Origin: RGIG2000 sp045612665
Lineage (GTDB): Bacteria > Bacillota > Clostridia > Oscillospirales > CAG-272
Direction: 5' to 3'
Length of the DNA: 45,622 bases
NCBI GenBank assembly: GCA_045612665.1
Contig: JAZKZO010000042.1
Span: 1 to 45,622 of the forward strand
The notes under the pieces are model-generated. The model ran no database searches and was not told the DNA's origin. It saw only the letters and a program-made list of their open reading frames with translations. This document shows, one piece after another, positions 38,504 through 45,622 of the stretch (its first letter is position 1; each line of letters starts with the position of its first letter). The translations under genes were made by a program, and so were the position numbers.

Positions 38504-38535
38504 AAAAAAGATAGGCTACTTGCCTATCTTTTTTG
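38504..38535 (+). terminator. Terminator of tRNA-Ser
   Basis: GATAGGC (38510-38516) pairs with GCCTATC (38522-38528) with T-run. Confidence 0.88.
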
Positions 38536-38552
38536 TTTCTCGTAAATAATAC

Positions 38553-38770
38553 AAGGGGATTCGAACGCAGCGTTAAGCGACTCTTCCGGGGGACGAGTCG
38601 TAGCGGTGACCGAAGGATTTTGCAAGGCATAATTAAAAATATACATTCATTGCCCTTGCAAAATTCAAGAACGAATCCCTCTTCCTGCTTTTGTGTTAAA
38701 GCCAACGCATCCCGAAGAAAATTATTAAGATTCGAAGCGTAGGCGTTAAGAAATCCCTCTTGGTGCGGCT
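38553..38770. repeat. tRNA-tail duplications and nested inverted repeats
   Basis: CGAATCCCTCTTCCTGC of the tRNA 3' end (38480-38496) recurs at 38672-38688, and a degenerate AAATCCCTCTTGGTGC at 38751-38766. Between 38555 and 38682 the arms GGGATTCG/CGAATCCC, CGACTC/GAGTCG and ATTTTGCAAGGC/GCCCTTGCAAAAT nest within each other. It looks like residue of integration or duplication at the tRNA end. No gene is visible. Confidence 0.6.
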
Positions 38771-38792
38771 TGATGATATACAAGGCTATGCC

Positions 38793-38821
38793 TTGATTTA
38801 TTTGCGAACGTGTGATATAAT
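38793..38821 (+). promoter_or_regulatory. Promoter of the DUF5714-arsC unit
   Basis: TTGATT (38793-38798), 17-base spacer and TATAAT (38816-38821); GAGGTAAC before the ATG at 38861. Confidence 0.75.
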
Positions 38822-38860
38822 AAACTCACCGATAAATAAGAATTTGATGAGGTAACATAT

Positions 38861-39541
38861 ATGAATGAAGAATGCTTAATTTGCAAAGCACCGCTTGAAT
38901 ACCTCAATACCGATGTGGAAATGGAATGTGTGCTTTGCCACAAAAAGCAATACAGTAAAACAAGATGCGTCAAAGGTCATTTTGTCTGCGATGAATGCCA
39001 TACAAGCGGAATGGACAGCATCATTGCTATTTGTCTGAATAGCAAATCTGATAATCCAATTGAGATTCTGGAAGAAATGATGAGTATGCCGTCTTGCCAT
39101 ATGCATGGCCCCGAGCATCATACGATGGTCGGATCGGCGCTTCTGACCGCTTACAAAAACGCAGGCGGTGAAATTGATCTTGAGTCCGCACTCGGAGAAA
39201 TGCAGAAACGAGGAAAGCAAGTCCCCGGCGGTGCTTGCGGATTTTGGGGAGCTTGCGGTGCAGGTATCAGCACTGGAATGTTTATCTCCATTGCCTTAAA
39301 AGCCACTCCTTTGGTAGGTGAAGCTTGGGGACTCTCTAACAAAATGACTTCAAGCGCCCTCGGTGCAATTGGAGAGGTTGGCGGTCCCCGTTGCTGTAAG
39401 CGAGACTCCTATCTCGCCATTATAAAAGCCGTTGAATTTGCGAAAGAACACCTTGGTGTCAAAATGAAGCTCGACGAAATTAAGTGTGTACATTCAGCAA
39501 ACAACAATCAATGTATTGGTTCGAGGTGCCCATTTAAATGA
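38861..39541 (+). CDS. DUF5714-type Cys-rich protein
   Basis: This 226-residue protein starts with a zinc-ribbon-like segment (CLICKAPLEYL, CVLCHKKQYS, GHFVCDECH), then SCHMHGPEHHTMVGSALL, a Gly/Cys-rich GGACGFWGACGAG stretch, RCCKRDS and a last pair near the C-terminus. This matches my memory of DUF5714 proteins, found in Clostridia and archaea, of unknown function and probably metal-binding. It overlaps arsC by 4 bp (ATGA), so the two act together, perhaps in arsenic or thiol chemistry. Codon choice appears more GC-rich than in neighbours. Confidence 0.8.
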   Translation: MNEECLICKAPLEYLNTDVEMECVLCHKKQYSKTRCVKGHFVCDECHTSGMDSIIAICLNSKSDNPIEILEEMMSMPSCHMHGPEHHTMVGSALLTAYKNAGGEIDLESALGEMQKRGKQVPGGACGFWGACGAGISTGMFISIALKATPLVGEAWGLSNKMTSSALGAIGEVGGPRCCKRDSYLAIIKAVEFAKEHLGVKMKLDEIKCVHSANNNQCIGSRCPFK

Positions 39542-39918
39542 AAAAGAAGATAGCGTTTATCTGTGTTCATAATTCTTGCCGTAGTCAAATCGCGGAAGCG
39601 CTTGGAAAGCATTTGCGAGGTGAAGAATTCGACTTTTACTCGGCTGGCACAGAAACCAAGTCGCAGATAAATCAGGATGCGGTGCGGCTCATGAAGGATC
39701 TTTATGGTATCGATATGGAGATGACACAGTACAGTAAAACCATTGACAAGATACCACAACCCGATGTTGCTATCTCAATGGGATGCGATGTTGGTTGTCC
39801 ATTCATCGGCAGAGCATTCGATGATGATTGGGGCTTGCGCGATCCTACGGGAAAGAGCGATGCGGATTTTGTTGAGGTCATCAAGGAGATAGAGTCACGC
39901 ATAAAAAGTATGTGGTAA
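39538..39918 (+). CDS. arsC: Arsenate reductase, low-molecular-weight phosphatase fold
   Basis: This 126-residue protein has the P-loop ICVHNSCRSQIAEA (C-x5-R) and the catalytic Asp in GLRDPTGKSD; MGCDVGCPFIG contains the resolving cysteines of the thioredoxin-linked ArsC class. It reduces arsenate to arsenite. No arsenite exporter or ArsR gene is visible next to it, which is unusual. It is coupled to the DUF5714 gene. It lies downstream of the tRNA duplications, suggesting acquisition by transfer. Confidence 0.93.
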   Translation: MKKKIAFICVHNSCRSQIAEALGKHLRGEEFDFYSAGTETKSQINQDAVRLMKDLYGIDMEMTQYSKTIDKIPQPDVAISMGCDVGCPFIGRAFDDDWGLRDPTGKSDADFVEVIKEIESRIKSMW

Positions 39919-40075
39919 ATAAATTCCAATTTGTCGAGCAGACAGCAACGGGATATTCCACACGGACAAGCGTCCAAGGCAAAATCCGCGTTTATTTAGT
40001 AAGAATTTATCAACTCTCACAAATTAATCTCATTCCGAATTAAAAAAAGCACTCCATCGAGTGCTTTTTATTTTT
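39919..40075. other. Intergenic region with repeat pieces and terminator
   Basis: ACGGACAAGCGTCC plus a tail related to 33195-33225 lies at 39962-39990. A remnant CTCTCACAAATTAATCTCATTCCGAATT precedes GCACTC/GAGTGC with flanking A/T runs (40042-40070), a terminator for both strands. Confidence 0.7.
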
Positions 40076-40675
40076 TCATTTTTTGAAATTTTTTTCAACA
40101 ACCGTTGTTACCTTGCAAAGAGCAGGGGCGAAAACGACGTTTATTATTAGCTCAATTATAAAGTTTGTTGTGATAAGCACGCCGAAGAGAAGTGTGAAGA
40201 AGTTATCAAAGGTAATTCCCAAGCCACCGGCAACGCTCATAACATCATTTTTGATTAAGAGAGCGCCAAGGGCGAAAATTCCCGTGTTTACGACAGGCGC
40301 GCTAATAGATGCTAGTAAGCCTGCCAAAATCGCGTTTTTGTCCTTCAAAGCACGCCAAATGAGTGCAGGAGCTATCGCGCAAAGTGTTCCCTTGAAAATA
40401 CAAATCAAAATTGTCATTACAGGGTTTTCCTGGAAAAGCAAATTTGTAAACAAATCTCTGCCTACAATTCCCCAAAGAAGTGCAACCATTCCAAAGGTAA
40501 AGCCCAAGATTGCGCCACCCTTCCAGTTAATTACCATAGCGCCGAGAGTAATCGGAACAAGGCAAAGGCATATATTTACATATCCAAAGCTAGAAATTGA
40601 TTGAAGCACTATTACAAGCGCAAATAAAATTCCAAGCTCACAAAGAGTAAGAGTTGATATCTTTTTCTTTTCCAT
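40076..40675 (-). CDS. ECF transporter S component (substrate unknown)
   Basis: This 199-residue protein has about six membrane helices with the pattern of an energy-coupling-factor substrate-binding component (LGILFALVIVLQSISSFG; WKGGAILGFTFGMVALLWGIVG; ISAPVVNTGIFALGALLI). It would recruit a shared EcfAAT module to import a vitamin or similar micronutrient. No module genes or riboswitch are visible. The ATG at 40675 is preceded by GGGAGAATGG. It converges with the arsC unit at the terminator around 40.05 kb. Confidence 0.85.
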   Translation of the reverse strand: MEKKKISTLTLCELGILFALVIVLQSISSFGYVNICLCLVPITLGAMVINWKGGAILGFTFGMVALLWGIVGRDLFTNLLFQENPVMTILICIFKGTLCAIAPALIWRALKDKNAILAGLLASISAPVVNTGIFALGALLIKNDVMSVAGGLGITFDNFFTLLFGVLITTNFIIELIINVVFAPALCKVTTVVEKNFKK

Positions 40676-40773
40676 TTTTCCATTCTCCCGTTGATTTTTT
40701 GGTTATTTTATCACACTTTTTTGTCTTTGTCAAGGTTTGTCCACTAAGTGAGTGGAAAATGTTAAAAAAATTC

Positions 40774-40802
40774 TTGACAATATACAATATTTATTATATA
40801 AT
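40774..40802 (+). promoter_or_regulatory. dnaA promoter
   Basis: Perfect TTGACA (40774-40779) and TATAAT (40797-40802), 17-base spacer. The leader has a GCGCTCGCGC palindrome. The 233-bp dnaA/ECF gap carries no clear DnaA box other than TTTGTCCAC at 40736. Confidence 0.85.
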
Positions 40803-40908
40803 TTAATATAGAGTAATTATGCGCTCGCGCATTTTGCGCGTGGGCGTGCGTATTGAATAGAAGAAAAAAGATTTATAGAAAATTGACTGAAAAGGAAGGA
40901 TTTTTAAA

Positions 40909-42285
40909 GTGTCAGAATTTAAGGATATTTGGACGCCTGTTTCCGAGGTTTTAAAGGGAAAGCACTTCGACGTTGCATATAATCTTTGGTTTGGCGATAT
41001 GGAGCTCGTTTCTCTTACCGCAAAGGAAGCTACCTTTACAACCACCAACAATATTAAAAGAGATGTTATTTTGGAAAATTTCGCTGAGGAAATTCAAGAT
41101 GCTCTCGCAGGTGTTATCGGATATAGACCGAGAATTATTGTTATCTCAACTGAAAATAAGGAAATCGACCTTTCAGCTCCTAAAATCGAGCAGTTTGAGA
41201 AAATCGAGCGTGGAGAGGCTACATCTGAAAATGTAGTTATGCCTGATGACTATCGCTCGGATTACACCTTTGAAAACTTTATTGTAGGCGCGTCAAACGA
41301 ATTCGCTTATGCAGCTGCAAGGGCTGTGGCTGATAAAAATCTTGACGACCCTGAAACACTTCGCTCAAATGCATACAATCCGCTCTTTATTTACGGTCCT
41401 AGCGGAGTAGGTAAGACGCATCTTCTTTATGCAATCACAAATAGACTTGCAAAAAGATATCCTCAAAAGAAAATTGTTTATATCAAGGGTGAGGAGTTTA
41501 CCAATCAGCTCGTTGAGGCGATAAGAAATAAAACAACCTTTGAATTTAGAGAAAAGTTCAGACGCGTTGACGTTCTTTTGATAGATGATATTCAGTTCGT
41601 TGCCGGAAGAGATTCAACTCAGCTTGAGGTTTTCAACACCTTTAATGCAGTTTATGAGGAAAGAAAGCAAATCATCTTGACCTCTGACCGTCCACCGAAT
41701 GAAATCAAAACTCTTGAGGAAAGACTCAGAACAAGATTTTTGAGCGGTCTTTTGGCTGACGTTTCACTCCCTGACTTCGATTTAAGGCTTGCAATCCTTC
41801 AACAAAAGGCAAAGCAAAATAATATCTATCTTTCAAGCGAGATTTTAAAGTATATCGCGGACAATGTTTCTTCGTCAATCCGTCAGCTTGAGGGAATTAT
41901 TAAAAAGCTTGGCGCAATTAAATTCTTGCAGGGCGGTGAGCTTAGCTTTGAGCGAGTTAAGGACGCAATCAAGGACTTTGTTCAGGTTAAGGAAAATGAG
42001 TCAAAGAAATTTGATGAAATCTTAATGGCAGTTTCCACAAAGTTCGGAATTTCTCGTGAGGATATCCTCTCGGAAAAGAGAAAAAAGGAAATTGCAATTG
42101 CAAGACATATTTGCGTTTATATAGCAAGAGAGCTTACCTCGCTTTCACAGGCGCAAATTGCGAAGATTCTTAATCGTGATAGATCTACTCTTGTTTCAAG
42201 TGAAAAAACTGTCAAGGATATGATGGAAAAGGACAGCGACTTCGCTTTCGATATTAAAGAAATCATAAGAGAGCTTAGTAATTAA
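40909..42285 (+). CDS. dnaA: Chromosomal replication initiator DnaA
   Basis: This 458-residue initiator has an N-terminal interaction domain (DIWTPVSEVLKGKHFDVAYN), an AAA+ domain with Walker A GPSGVGKTHLL and Walker B VLLIDDIQF, and the C-terminal DnaA-box-binding domain (ARHICVYIARELTSLSQAQI, then NRDRSTLV). It opens the origin in the ATP form. Translation starts at GTG with AAGGAAGG upstream. The gene leads the dnaA-dnaN-recF order of Bacillota origins. Confidence 0.98.
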   Translation: MSEFKDIWTPVSEVLKGKHFDVAYNLWFGDMELVSLTAKEATFTTTNNIKRDVILENFAEEIQDALAGVIGYRPRIIVISTENKEIDLSAPKIEQFEKIERGEATSENVVMPDDYRSDYTFENFIVGASNEFAYAAARAVADKNLDDPETLRSNAYNPLFIYGPSGVGKTHLLYAITNRLAKRYPQKKIVYIKGEEFTNQLVEAIRNKTTFEFREKFRRVDVLLIDDIQFVAGRDSTQLEVFNTFNAVYEERKQIILTSDRPPNEIKTLEERLRTRFLSGLLADVSLPDFDLRLAILQQKAKQNNIYLSSEILKYIADNVSSSIRQLEGIIKKLGAIKFLQGGELSFERVKDAIKDFVQVKENESKKFDEILMAVSTKFGISREDILSEKRKKEIAIARHICVYIARELTSLSQAQIAKILNRDRSTLVSSEKTVKDMMEKDSDFAFDIKEIIRELSN

Positions 42286-42298
42286 CCGGGAAAAGTAC

Positions 42299-42345
42299 CG
42301 TACTTTTTCTTTGATTGAAGAAAAAGTAGGCAAAAAGAAAATATA
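42299..42345 (+). terminator. A/T-rich hairpin after dnaA
   Basis: ACTTTTTCTT pairs with AAGAAAAAGT (42308-42317 with 42324-42333). Related hairpins in opposite orientation precede dnaN and recF. Confidence 0.6.
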
Positions 42346-42880
42346 TGGGGAAAATTAAAATTAAATAATTTCCTATTTAGCCTTAAAACAAAAAAATTAA
42401 GACAAAATAAAATTTTCGCAAGTTATCCACAAATTTAAGGACACAAAAGTCATATTTGCCCGTGGGGGCTCCCCACTCGTGAGTTATCAACATTTTAGAG
42501 TGTCAAACACGGCATTTTGGCCGTCGGGCCGCCTCGACTTCTTTTCTTGTTTTCTTTATAAATAATTTAACTCCTTAGCAGGAGTAGCAGTAGAGGACAG
42601 GGAAAGCGTGGAAAAGTCGGCAAAGGCTTGATTTTAAGGGAAAATTACCTAAAAACAACTCACACTCGCAAGTGGAAAAGACTGTGTGAAAACGAGTGGA
42701 AAGTATGTTGGAAAGCGACGGCAAAAATCCACCAAATTACCAACAGTGGAAAGCTTGTCCGTGGAAAGGCGCGAAAAAGCCGTATGGCAAAAGGATTTTC
42801 CTCAGATGTGGATAAATGTGGAAAACATTGATTGTCCACCGAGGGATAAAAAATATTATCCTGTGGACAATAAAATGCTG
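42346..42880. other. oriC: Probable chromosomal origin oriC
   Basis: An A/T-rich stretch (42346-42420) suitable for unwinding is followed by a DnaA box TTATCCACA (42423-42431) and TTATCAACA (42484-42492). On the other strand there are TGTGGATAA (42807-42815) and TGTGGACAA (42862-42870). Between these GTGGAAA-type near-boxes occur at 42608, 42672, 42696, 42746, 42761 and 42818. Location between dnaA and dnaN and the switch in gene orientation support the call. Confidence 0.82.
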
Positions 42881-43020
42881 AATTCGGAATGCGGAATGCG
42901 GAATGCGAAGGGGACGAAATCCACCAAGGCGGATGAAATCCCGTTGGGATGAAATCCAAGCAAAGCTTGGGTGAAATCGCTTCGCGACGAACTCGGAGTG
43001 AAATTGCTTCGTGGGAGTCA
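42881..43020. repeat. Heptamers and mini-hairpin string (copy 4, inverted)
   Basis: GGAATGC heptamers (42884-42906), then TCCACCAAGGCGGA, TCCCGTTGGGA, TCCAAGCAAAGCTTGG and TCGCTTCGCGA separated by TGAAA, ending GTGGGAGTCA. It is the reverse orientation of the tracts at 8.3, 11.9 and 13.9 kb. It adjoins the DnaA boxes. Confidence 0.8.
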
Positions 43021-43107
43021 TAACGATTAAAATAATTAAAACCGGAATATGCCCGTCGAGGCTCCTCGACTGCGAGGGATAAAACAAAGTTAATTTTTTA
43101 ATATATA

Positions 43108-43160
43108 ATACATTCACTTTCTTTTTGGTTCGTTTTTCTTTTGTTAAAGAAAAAGAACAA
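43108..43160 (+). repeat. A/T-rich hairpin before dnaN
   Basis: TTTTTCTTT pairs with AAAGAAAAA (around 43132-43157) within TTCTTTTTGGTTCGTTTTTC. A near copy lies before recF (44477-44520) and an inverted relative after dnaA. Confidence 0.6.
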
Positions 43161-43184
43161 TAAAACTTTAGGAGAATATGAAAA

Positions 43185-44330
43185 ATGGTAGTAATTTTTG
43201 ACAGAGACACATTAATGAACGCTCTAACACCTGCGCTTCTTTGCGTAGCAGGAAAGAACACGATGGCGACAATCGAGGGCGTGCATCTTATTTGCACCGA
43301 GGACGGCAAGTGCAAGATTGAGACACAGGACCTTGAGAAGGGCTTTAGAACATCAATAATTGCGAATGTAGAGGAAGAGGGCGATGTTATAATCAACGCG
43401 AACAAGCTTCTTCAAATTATGAAGGTAATGCCTGCTGGCGACATTCGCTTGACGGTTGACGACAACTTTTCAACAAGAATTGAGTCAGGACCGTCGCACT
43501 TTGACATTAAGGCGCTCCCTGGCGATCAATTCCCACCACTTCCCGAGGTAATCGGAGATAGAGGCTTTATCATTGAGCAAAGCCTATTTAGAAATCTTGT
43601 AAACAGAGTATACTTTGCAATAGGACAAAACGACTCGCGCCCTGTATTTAACGGTGCATATTTCAAGATTACAAGCGAGAATATGCTCCTTGTAGCTTGC
43701 GACGGAAATAGACTTGCATATTGCGAGAAGGATATCGTGCTTGAAAACAGAAACAAGGACGGAATGTCCTTAAATCTTAAATTCATTGTTCCGGGCAAGA
43801 CCTTAAGCGACGTGCTTAAGATGACCAAGGACACCGACGAGAAGATGGAAATAAGAATCAGCCGTAGATATATTATCTTCCATTTTGGCGCATATATGTT
43901 CTTCTCAAAGACAATTGACTCCGAATATATTGACTATAACAGAATTCTTCCATCAACACACAAGGTAGTAACATATCTTGATAGCGCAACACTTAGAAGC
44001 GCGCTTGAAAGAAGCTCACTTATCGTAGAGGATCGCCTTGCAGGAAGCGTTCGTTCATATGTAAAATTCACAGTAGGTGATGAGCTTTTGGTTTCGACCA
44101 CCTCGTCAAACGGAAATGTATTTGATACAATTCCGATAAGAAAGGACGACGATGGCGAGATAGTAATAGGCTTTAACTGCCGATTCATGCTCGATGCACT
44201 CCGTATTTGTGATGATTGCGAAATAAAAATGTCGTATAATAACCCACTCATGGGAGTTCTTATCGAGCCACAGGATAAGGATGAGGCGACGTATAAGTAC
44301 TTCGTTATGCCAATACGTATGAATAACTAA
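43185..44330 (+). CDS. dnaN: DNA polymerase III sliding clamp (beta subunit)
   Basis: This 381-residue clamp subunit shows the N-terminal VVIFDRDTLMNALTPALLC and the closing FVMPIRM segment typical for DnaN. The three-fold domain repeat gives a ring that holds the polymerase on DNA. AGGAGAATATGAAAA precedes the ATG at 43185. The 900-bp gap to dnaA houses oriC. A covarying repeat follows its stop. Confidence 0.97.
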   Translation: MVVIFDRDTLMNALTPALLCVAGKNTMATIEGVHLICTEDGKCKIETQDLEKGFRTSIIANVEEEGDVIINANKLLQIMKVMPAGDIRLTVDDNFSTRIESGPSHFDIKALPGDQFPPLPEVIGDRGFIIEQSLFRNLVNRVYFAIGQNDSRPVFNGAYFKITSENMLLVACDGNRLAYCEKDIVLENRNKDGMSLNLKFIVPGKTLSDVLKMTKDTDEKMEIRISRRYIIFHFGAYMFFSKTIDSEYIDYNRILPSTHKVVTYLDSATLRSALERSSLIVEDRLAGSVRSYVKFTVGDELLVSTTSSNGNVFDTIPIRKDDDGEIVIGFNCRFMLDALRICDDCEIKMSYNNPLMGVLIEPQDKDEATYKYFVMPIRMNN

Positions 44331-44344
44331 TTTCGACCGATTAT

Positions 44345-44434
44345 AACTGCGTTATGTGTTGTTGCTCCTCGCCGACAACCTCGACTATCGCAAGATAGCC
44401 ATCGCCTGTCGCCTGCGGTGCGCCTAGCCTAACT
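44345..44434. repeat. Covarying structured repeat, copy 6 (partial, inverted)
   Basis: The apical stem GACTATC (44383-44389) pairs with GATAGCC (44394-44400), loop GCAA, with a flanking CGACA/TGTCG stem (44373-44377 with 44405-44409 region). GCCTAGCCTAA follows. It lies 3' of dnaN in the same relative orientation as the copies that follow minus-strand genes. The terminal stem is not recognisable. Confidence 0.7.
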
Positions 44435-44464
44435 TGTTTATTAAGCTTTAATGGAAAATAGATT

Positions 44465-44522
44465 ATTTGTTGTATAGTTTCTTTTTTGGTAGCTTTTTTC
44501 TTCTCTTAAAGAAAAAAGTACA
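44465..44522 (+). repeat. A/T-rich hairpin before recF
   Basis: GCTTTTTTCTTCTCTTAAAG then AAAAAAG can fold as CTTTTTTC/GAAAAAAG; preceded by TTTCTTTTTTGG as in front of dnaN. Confidence 0.55.
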
Positions 44523-44529
44523 TTAACAT

Positions 44530-45622
44530 ATGATAGTAAAAAACATAAAATTGACCTCGTTTAGGAACATAGACGAGGAGACGATAGAGTTTTCGCCGAC
44601 GGTGAATGTAATTTACGGGCGAAATGCGCAGGGAAAGACGAACGTTATTGAGTCGATATACTTATTTGCGCGTGGAAAGAGCTTCCGTGCGTTAAACGAC
44701 AAGGAAATGATAATGTTCGACAAGGGCGTAGCCTACGCGCTTATGGAATATGAGAAGCGAGGGGACGTAACCAAGATAGGCGCAGAGATAGCCAAGAGGG
44801 CATCGAAGTCGTTTTACAAGAACGGCAACAAGGTGCAAAGGACTTCCGAGATAATAGGAGAGTTCAGGGCGGTGTTATTTTGCCCGTCGCATCTTGGAAT
44901 TATAAGCGATTCACCGAGCGTGCGAAGGAACTTTCTCGACGTTGCGATAAGTCAGCTAAAGCCTGTATATATCAAGCTAATGGCGAGATACAATAATGTA
45001 ATGTCCTCGCGAAACGCGATACTCAAGATGGAGCCGACCGAGAGGGAGCAATATAGGGACACACTTGACTTTTATTCGAGCGAGCTTGCATCGCTTTGTG
45101 CCGATATTGCCGACGCCAGATGCGAATATGTAAAGAAGCTTGACAGATGGGTAAAGGAATTCTTTTCTCAAATGACAAACGGCGCAGAGGTGCCGAGCAT
45201 CACTTACGAGACCAACGCGCAGGGAATCGACTTTGACACTCGCGAGAGCCTTAAAAACAGATACGCGACTCTTCTTTCGGAAAATCTCGAAAGAGAATAC
45301 AAATATGGCGCAACCTTGTTTGGAATACACAAGGACGACTTAAAAATAGAAATAAACGGCAAGGATTCGCGCCTTTACGCATCACAGGGACAGCAGAGGT
45401 CGCTTGCGCTAGCTATGAAGATGGCAGAGGGTGAAATCTCGCGTGAGCACACGGGAGAGTATCCTGTATTCCTGCTTGACGATGTGTTGAGCGAGCTTGA
45501 CCCTACAAGACGCGCATACGTGCTTTCAAACATAAATAACCGACAGGTGATAATCACCTCTTGCGAGCCACAGCACTTTGAGGCAAGCGATACGAATTTT
45601 ATTTATCTTTCCGAGGGAAAGA
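44530..45622 (+). CDS. recF: DNA replication/repair protein RecF (3' end outside window)
   Basis: About 364 residues are visible. MIVKNIKLTSFRNIDEETIE leads to the Walker A motif YGRNAQGKTN, followed by the coiled-coil middle, the signature SQGQQRSLALAMKMAE and the Walker B VFLLDDVLSELD. RecF binds gapped DNA and helps RecA loading. The C-terminal strand FIYLSEGK is reached, so only few residues are missing. In many Bacillota an S4-domain yaaA gene stands between dnaN and recF; here it is absent and a repeat occupies the gap. Confidence 0.97.
   Translation, partial: MIVKNIKLTSFRNIDEETIEFSPTVNVIYGRNAQGKTNVIESIYLFARGKSFRALNDKEMIMFDKGVAYALMEYEKRGDVTKIGAEIAKRASKSFYKNGNKVQRTSEIIGEFRAVLFCPSHLGIISDSPSVRRNFLDVAISQLKPVYIKLMARYNNVMSSRNAILKMEPTEREQYRDTLDFYSSELASLCADIADARCEYVKKLDRWVKEFFSQMTNGAEVPSITYETNAQGIDFDTRESLKNRYATLLSENLEREYKYGATLFGIHKDDLKIEINGKDSRLYASQGQQRSLALAMKMAEGEISREHTGEYPVFLLDDVLSELDPTRRAYVLSNINNRQVIITSCEPQHFEASDTNFIYLSEGK

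Noticed and set aside
38671..38690. A second tRNA gene downstream of tRNA-Ser
   Set aside because: Only the T-arm/acceptor tail is present; no anticodon arm or 5' acceptor strand can be found.
42628..42831. A 67-codon frame in the dnaA-dnaN gap
   Set aside because: It consists of translated GTGGAAA DnaA-box-like motifs, with no ribosome site.

Overview
The window looks like the replication-origin region of a low-to-mid GC, anaerobic, gut-type Clostridia (Bacillota). The evidence is the noc, parA/parB and dnaA-dnaN-recF set with three perfect parS sites, an oxygen-defence set built on rubrerythrin, rubredoxin and flavodiiron protein, BspA-type leucine-rich-repeat lipoproteins, a polysaccharide-utilisation cluster and a bacterial microcompartment operon. 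Nearly every protein gene left of 42 kb lies on the minus strand and dnaA, dnaN and recF lie on the plus strand, so transcription runs away from a probable oriC in the dnaA-dnaN gap (about 42.4-42.9 kb).

Layout. 1-6.2 kb: minus-strand microcompartment operon in the order rpiR-type regulator, acetate/propionate kinase, class II aldolase, CoA-acylating aldehyde dehydrogenase, Zn alcohol dehydrogenase, two BMC-H shell genes (the last cut by the window edge). Three enzymes carry amphipathic tails that look like encapsulation peptides. The signature dehydratase is not in view. 6.4-6.75 kb: a string of short promoter-hairpin-terminator units. 6.7-13.8 kb: secreted or lipid-anchored surface proteins (BspA-like LRR, a GDPD phosphodiesterase with a translationally coupled 50-residue peptide, and a protein sharing its C-terminal domain). 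14.3-22.3 kb: glycan cluster (SGNH esterase, GH43, small Cys-rich protein, GH20, GH3, divergent GH5). 22.4-24.6 kb: barnase-like toxin and barstar immunity, a second cluster of promoter-driven structured RNA candidates including a pseudoknot, and a lipoprotein, all set among truncated rubrerythrin tails. 24.8-27.1 kb: a flavin reductase-rubredoxin-rubrerythrin fusion, a reverse rubrerythrin and a PerR-like regulator. 27.3-34.1 kb: BspA-like lipoprotein with a collagen-like segment, two small membrane proteins, parB, parA, three parS sites, noc. 34.3-38.1 kb: zinc-ribbon membrane protein, RHH protein, a rubredoxin gene nested inside a broken rubredoxin gene between inverted repeats, and a flavodiiron-rubredoxin fusion. 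38.4-39.9 kb: tRNA-Ser(UGA) followed by partial tRNA-tail duplications and a two-gene DUF5714-arsC unit. 40.1-45.6 kb: ECF S-component, dnaA, oriC, dnaN, recF (cut).

Interspersed repeats are abundant. A roughly 125-bp element occurs about six times, usually abutting the 3' end of a gene; its apical and terminal stems differ between copies yet stay complementary, which indicates selection on secondary structure. It is often preceded by a string of mini-hairpins spaced by TTTCA and by a variable run of the heptamer ATTCCGC. Two clusters of tandem consensus promoters (TTGACA-N17-TATAAT or close) followed by structured, terminator-bounded RNAs of about 60-150 nt (6.4-6.75 kb and 23.7-24.1 kb) are the best candidates for undescribed biology. 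All assignments come from reading the sequence; no database search was possible.
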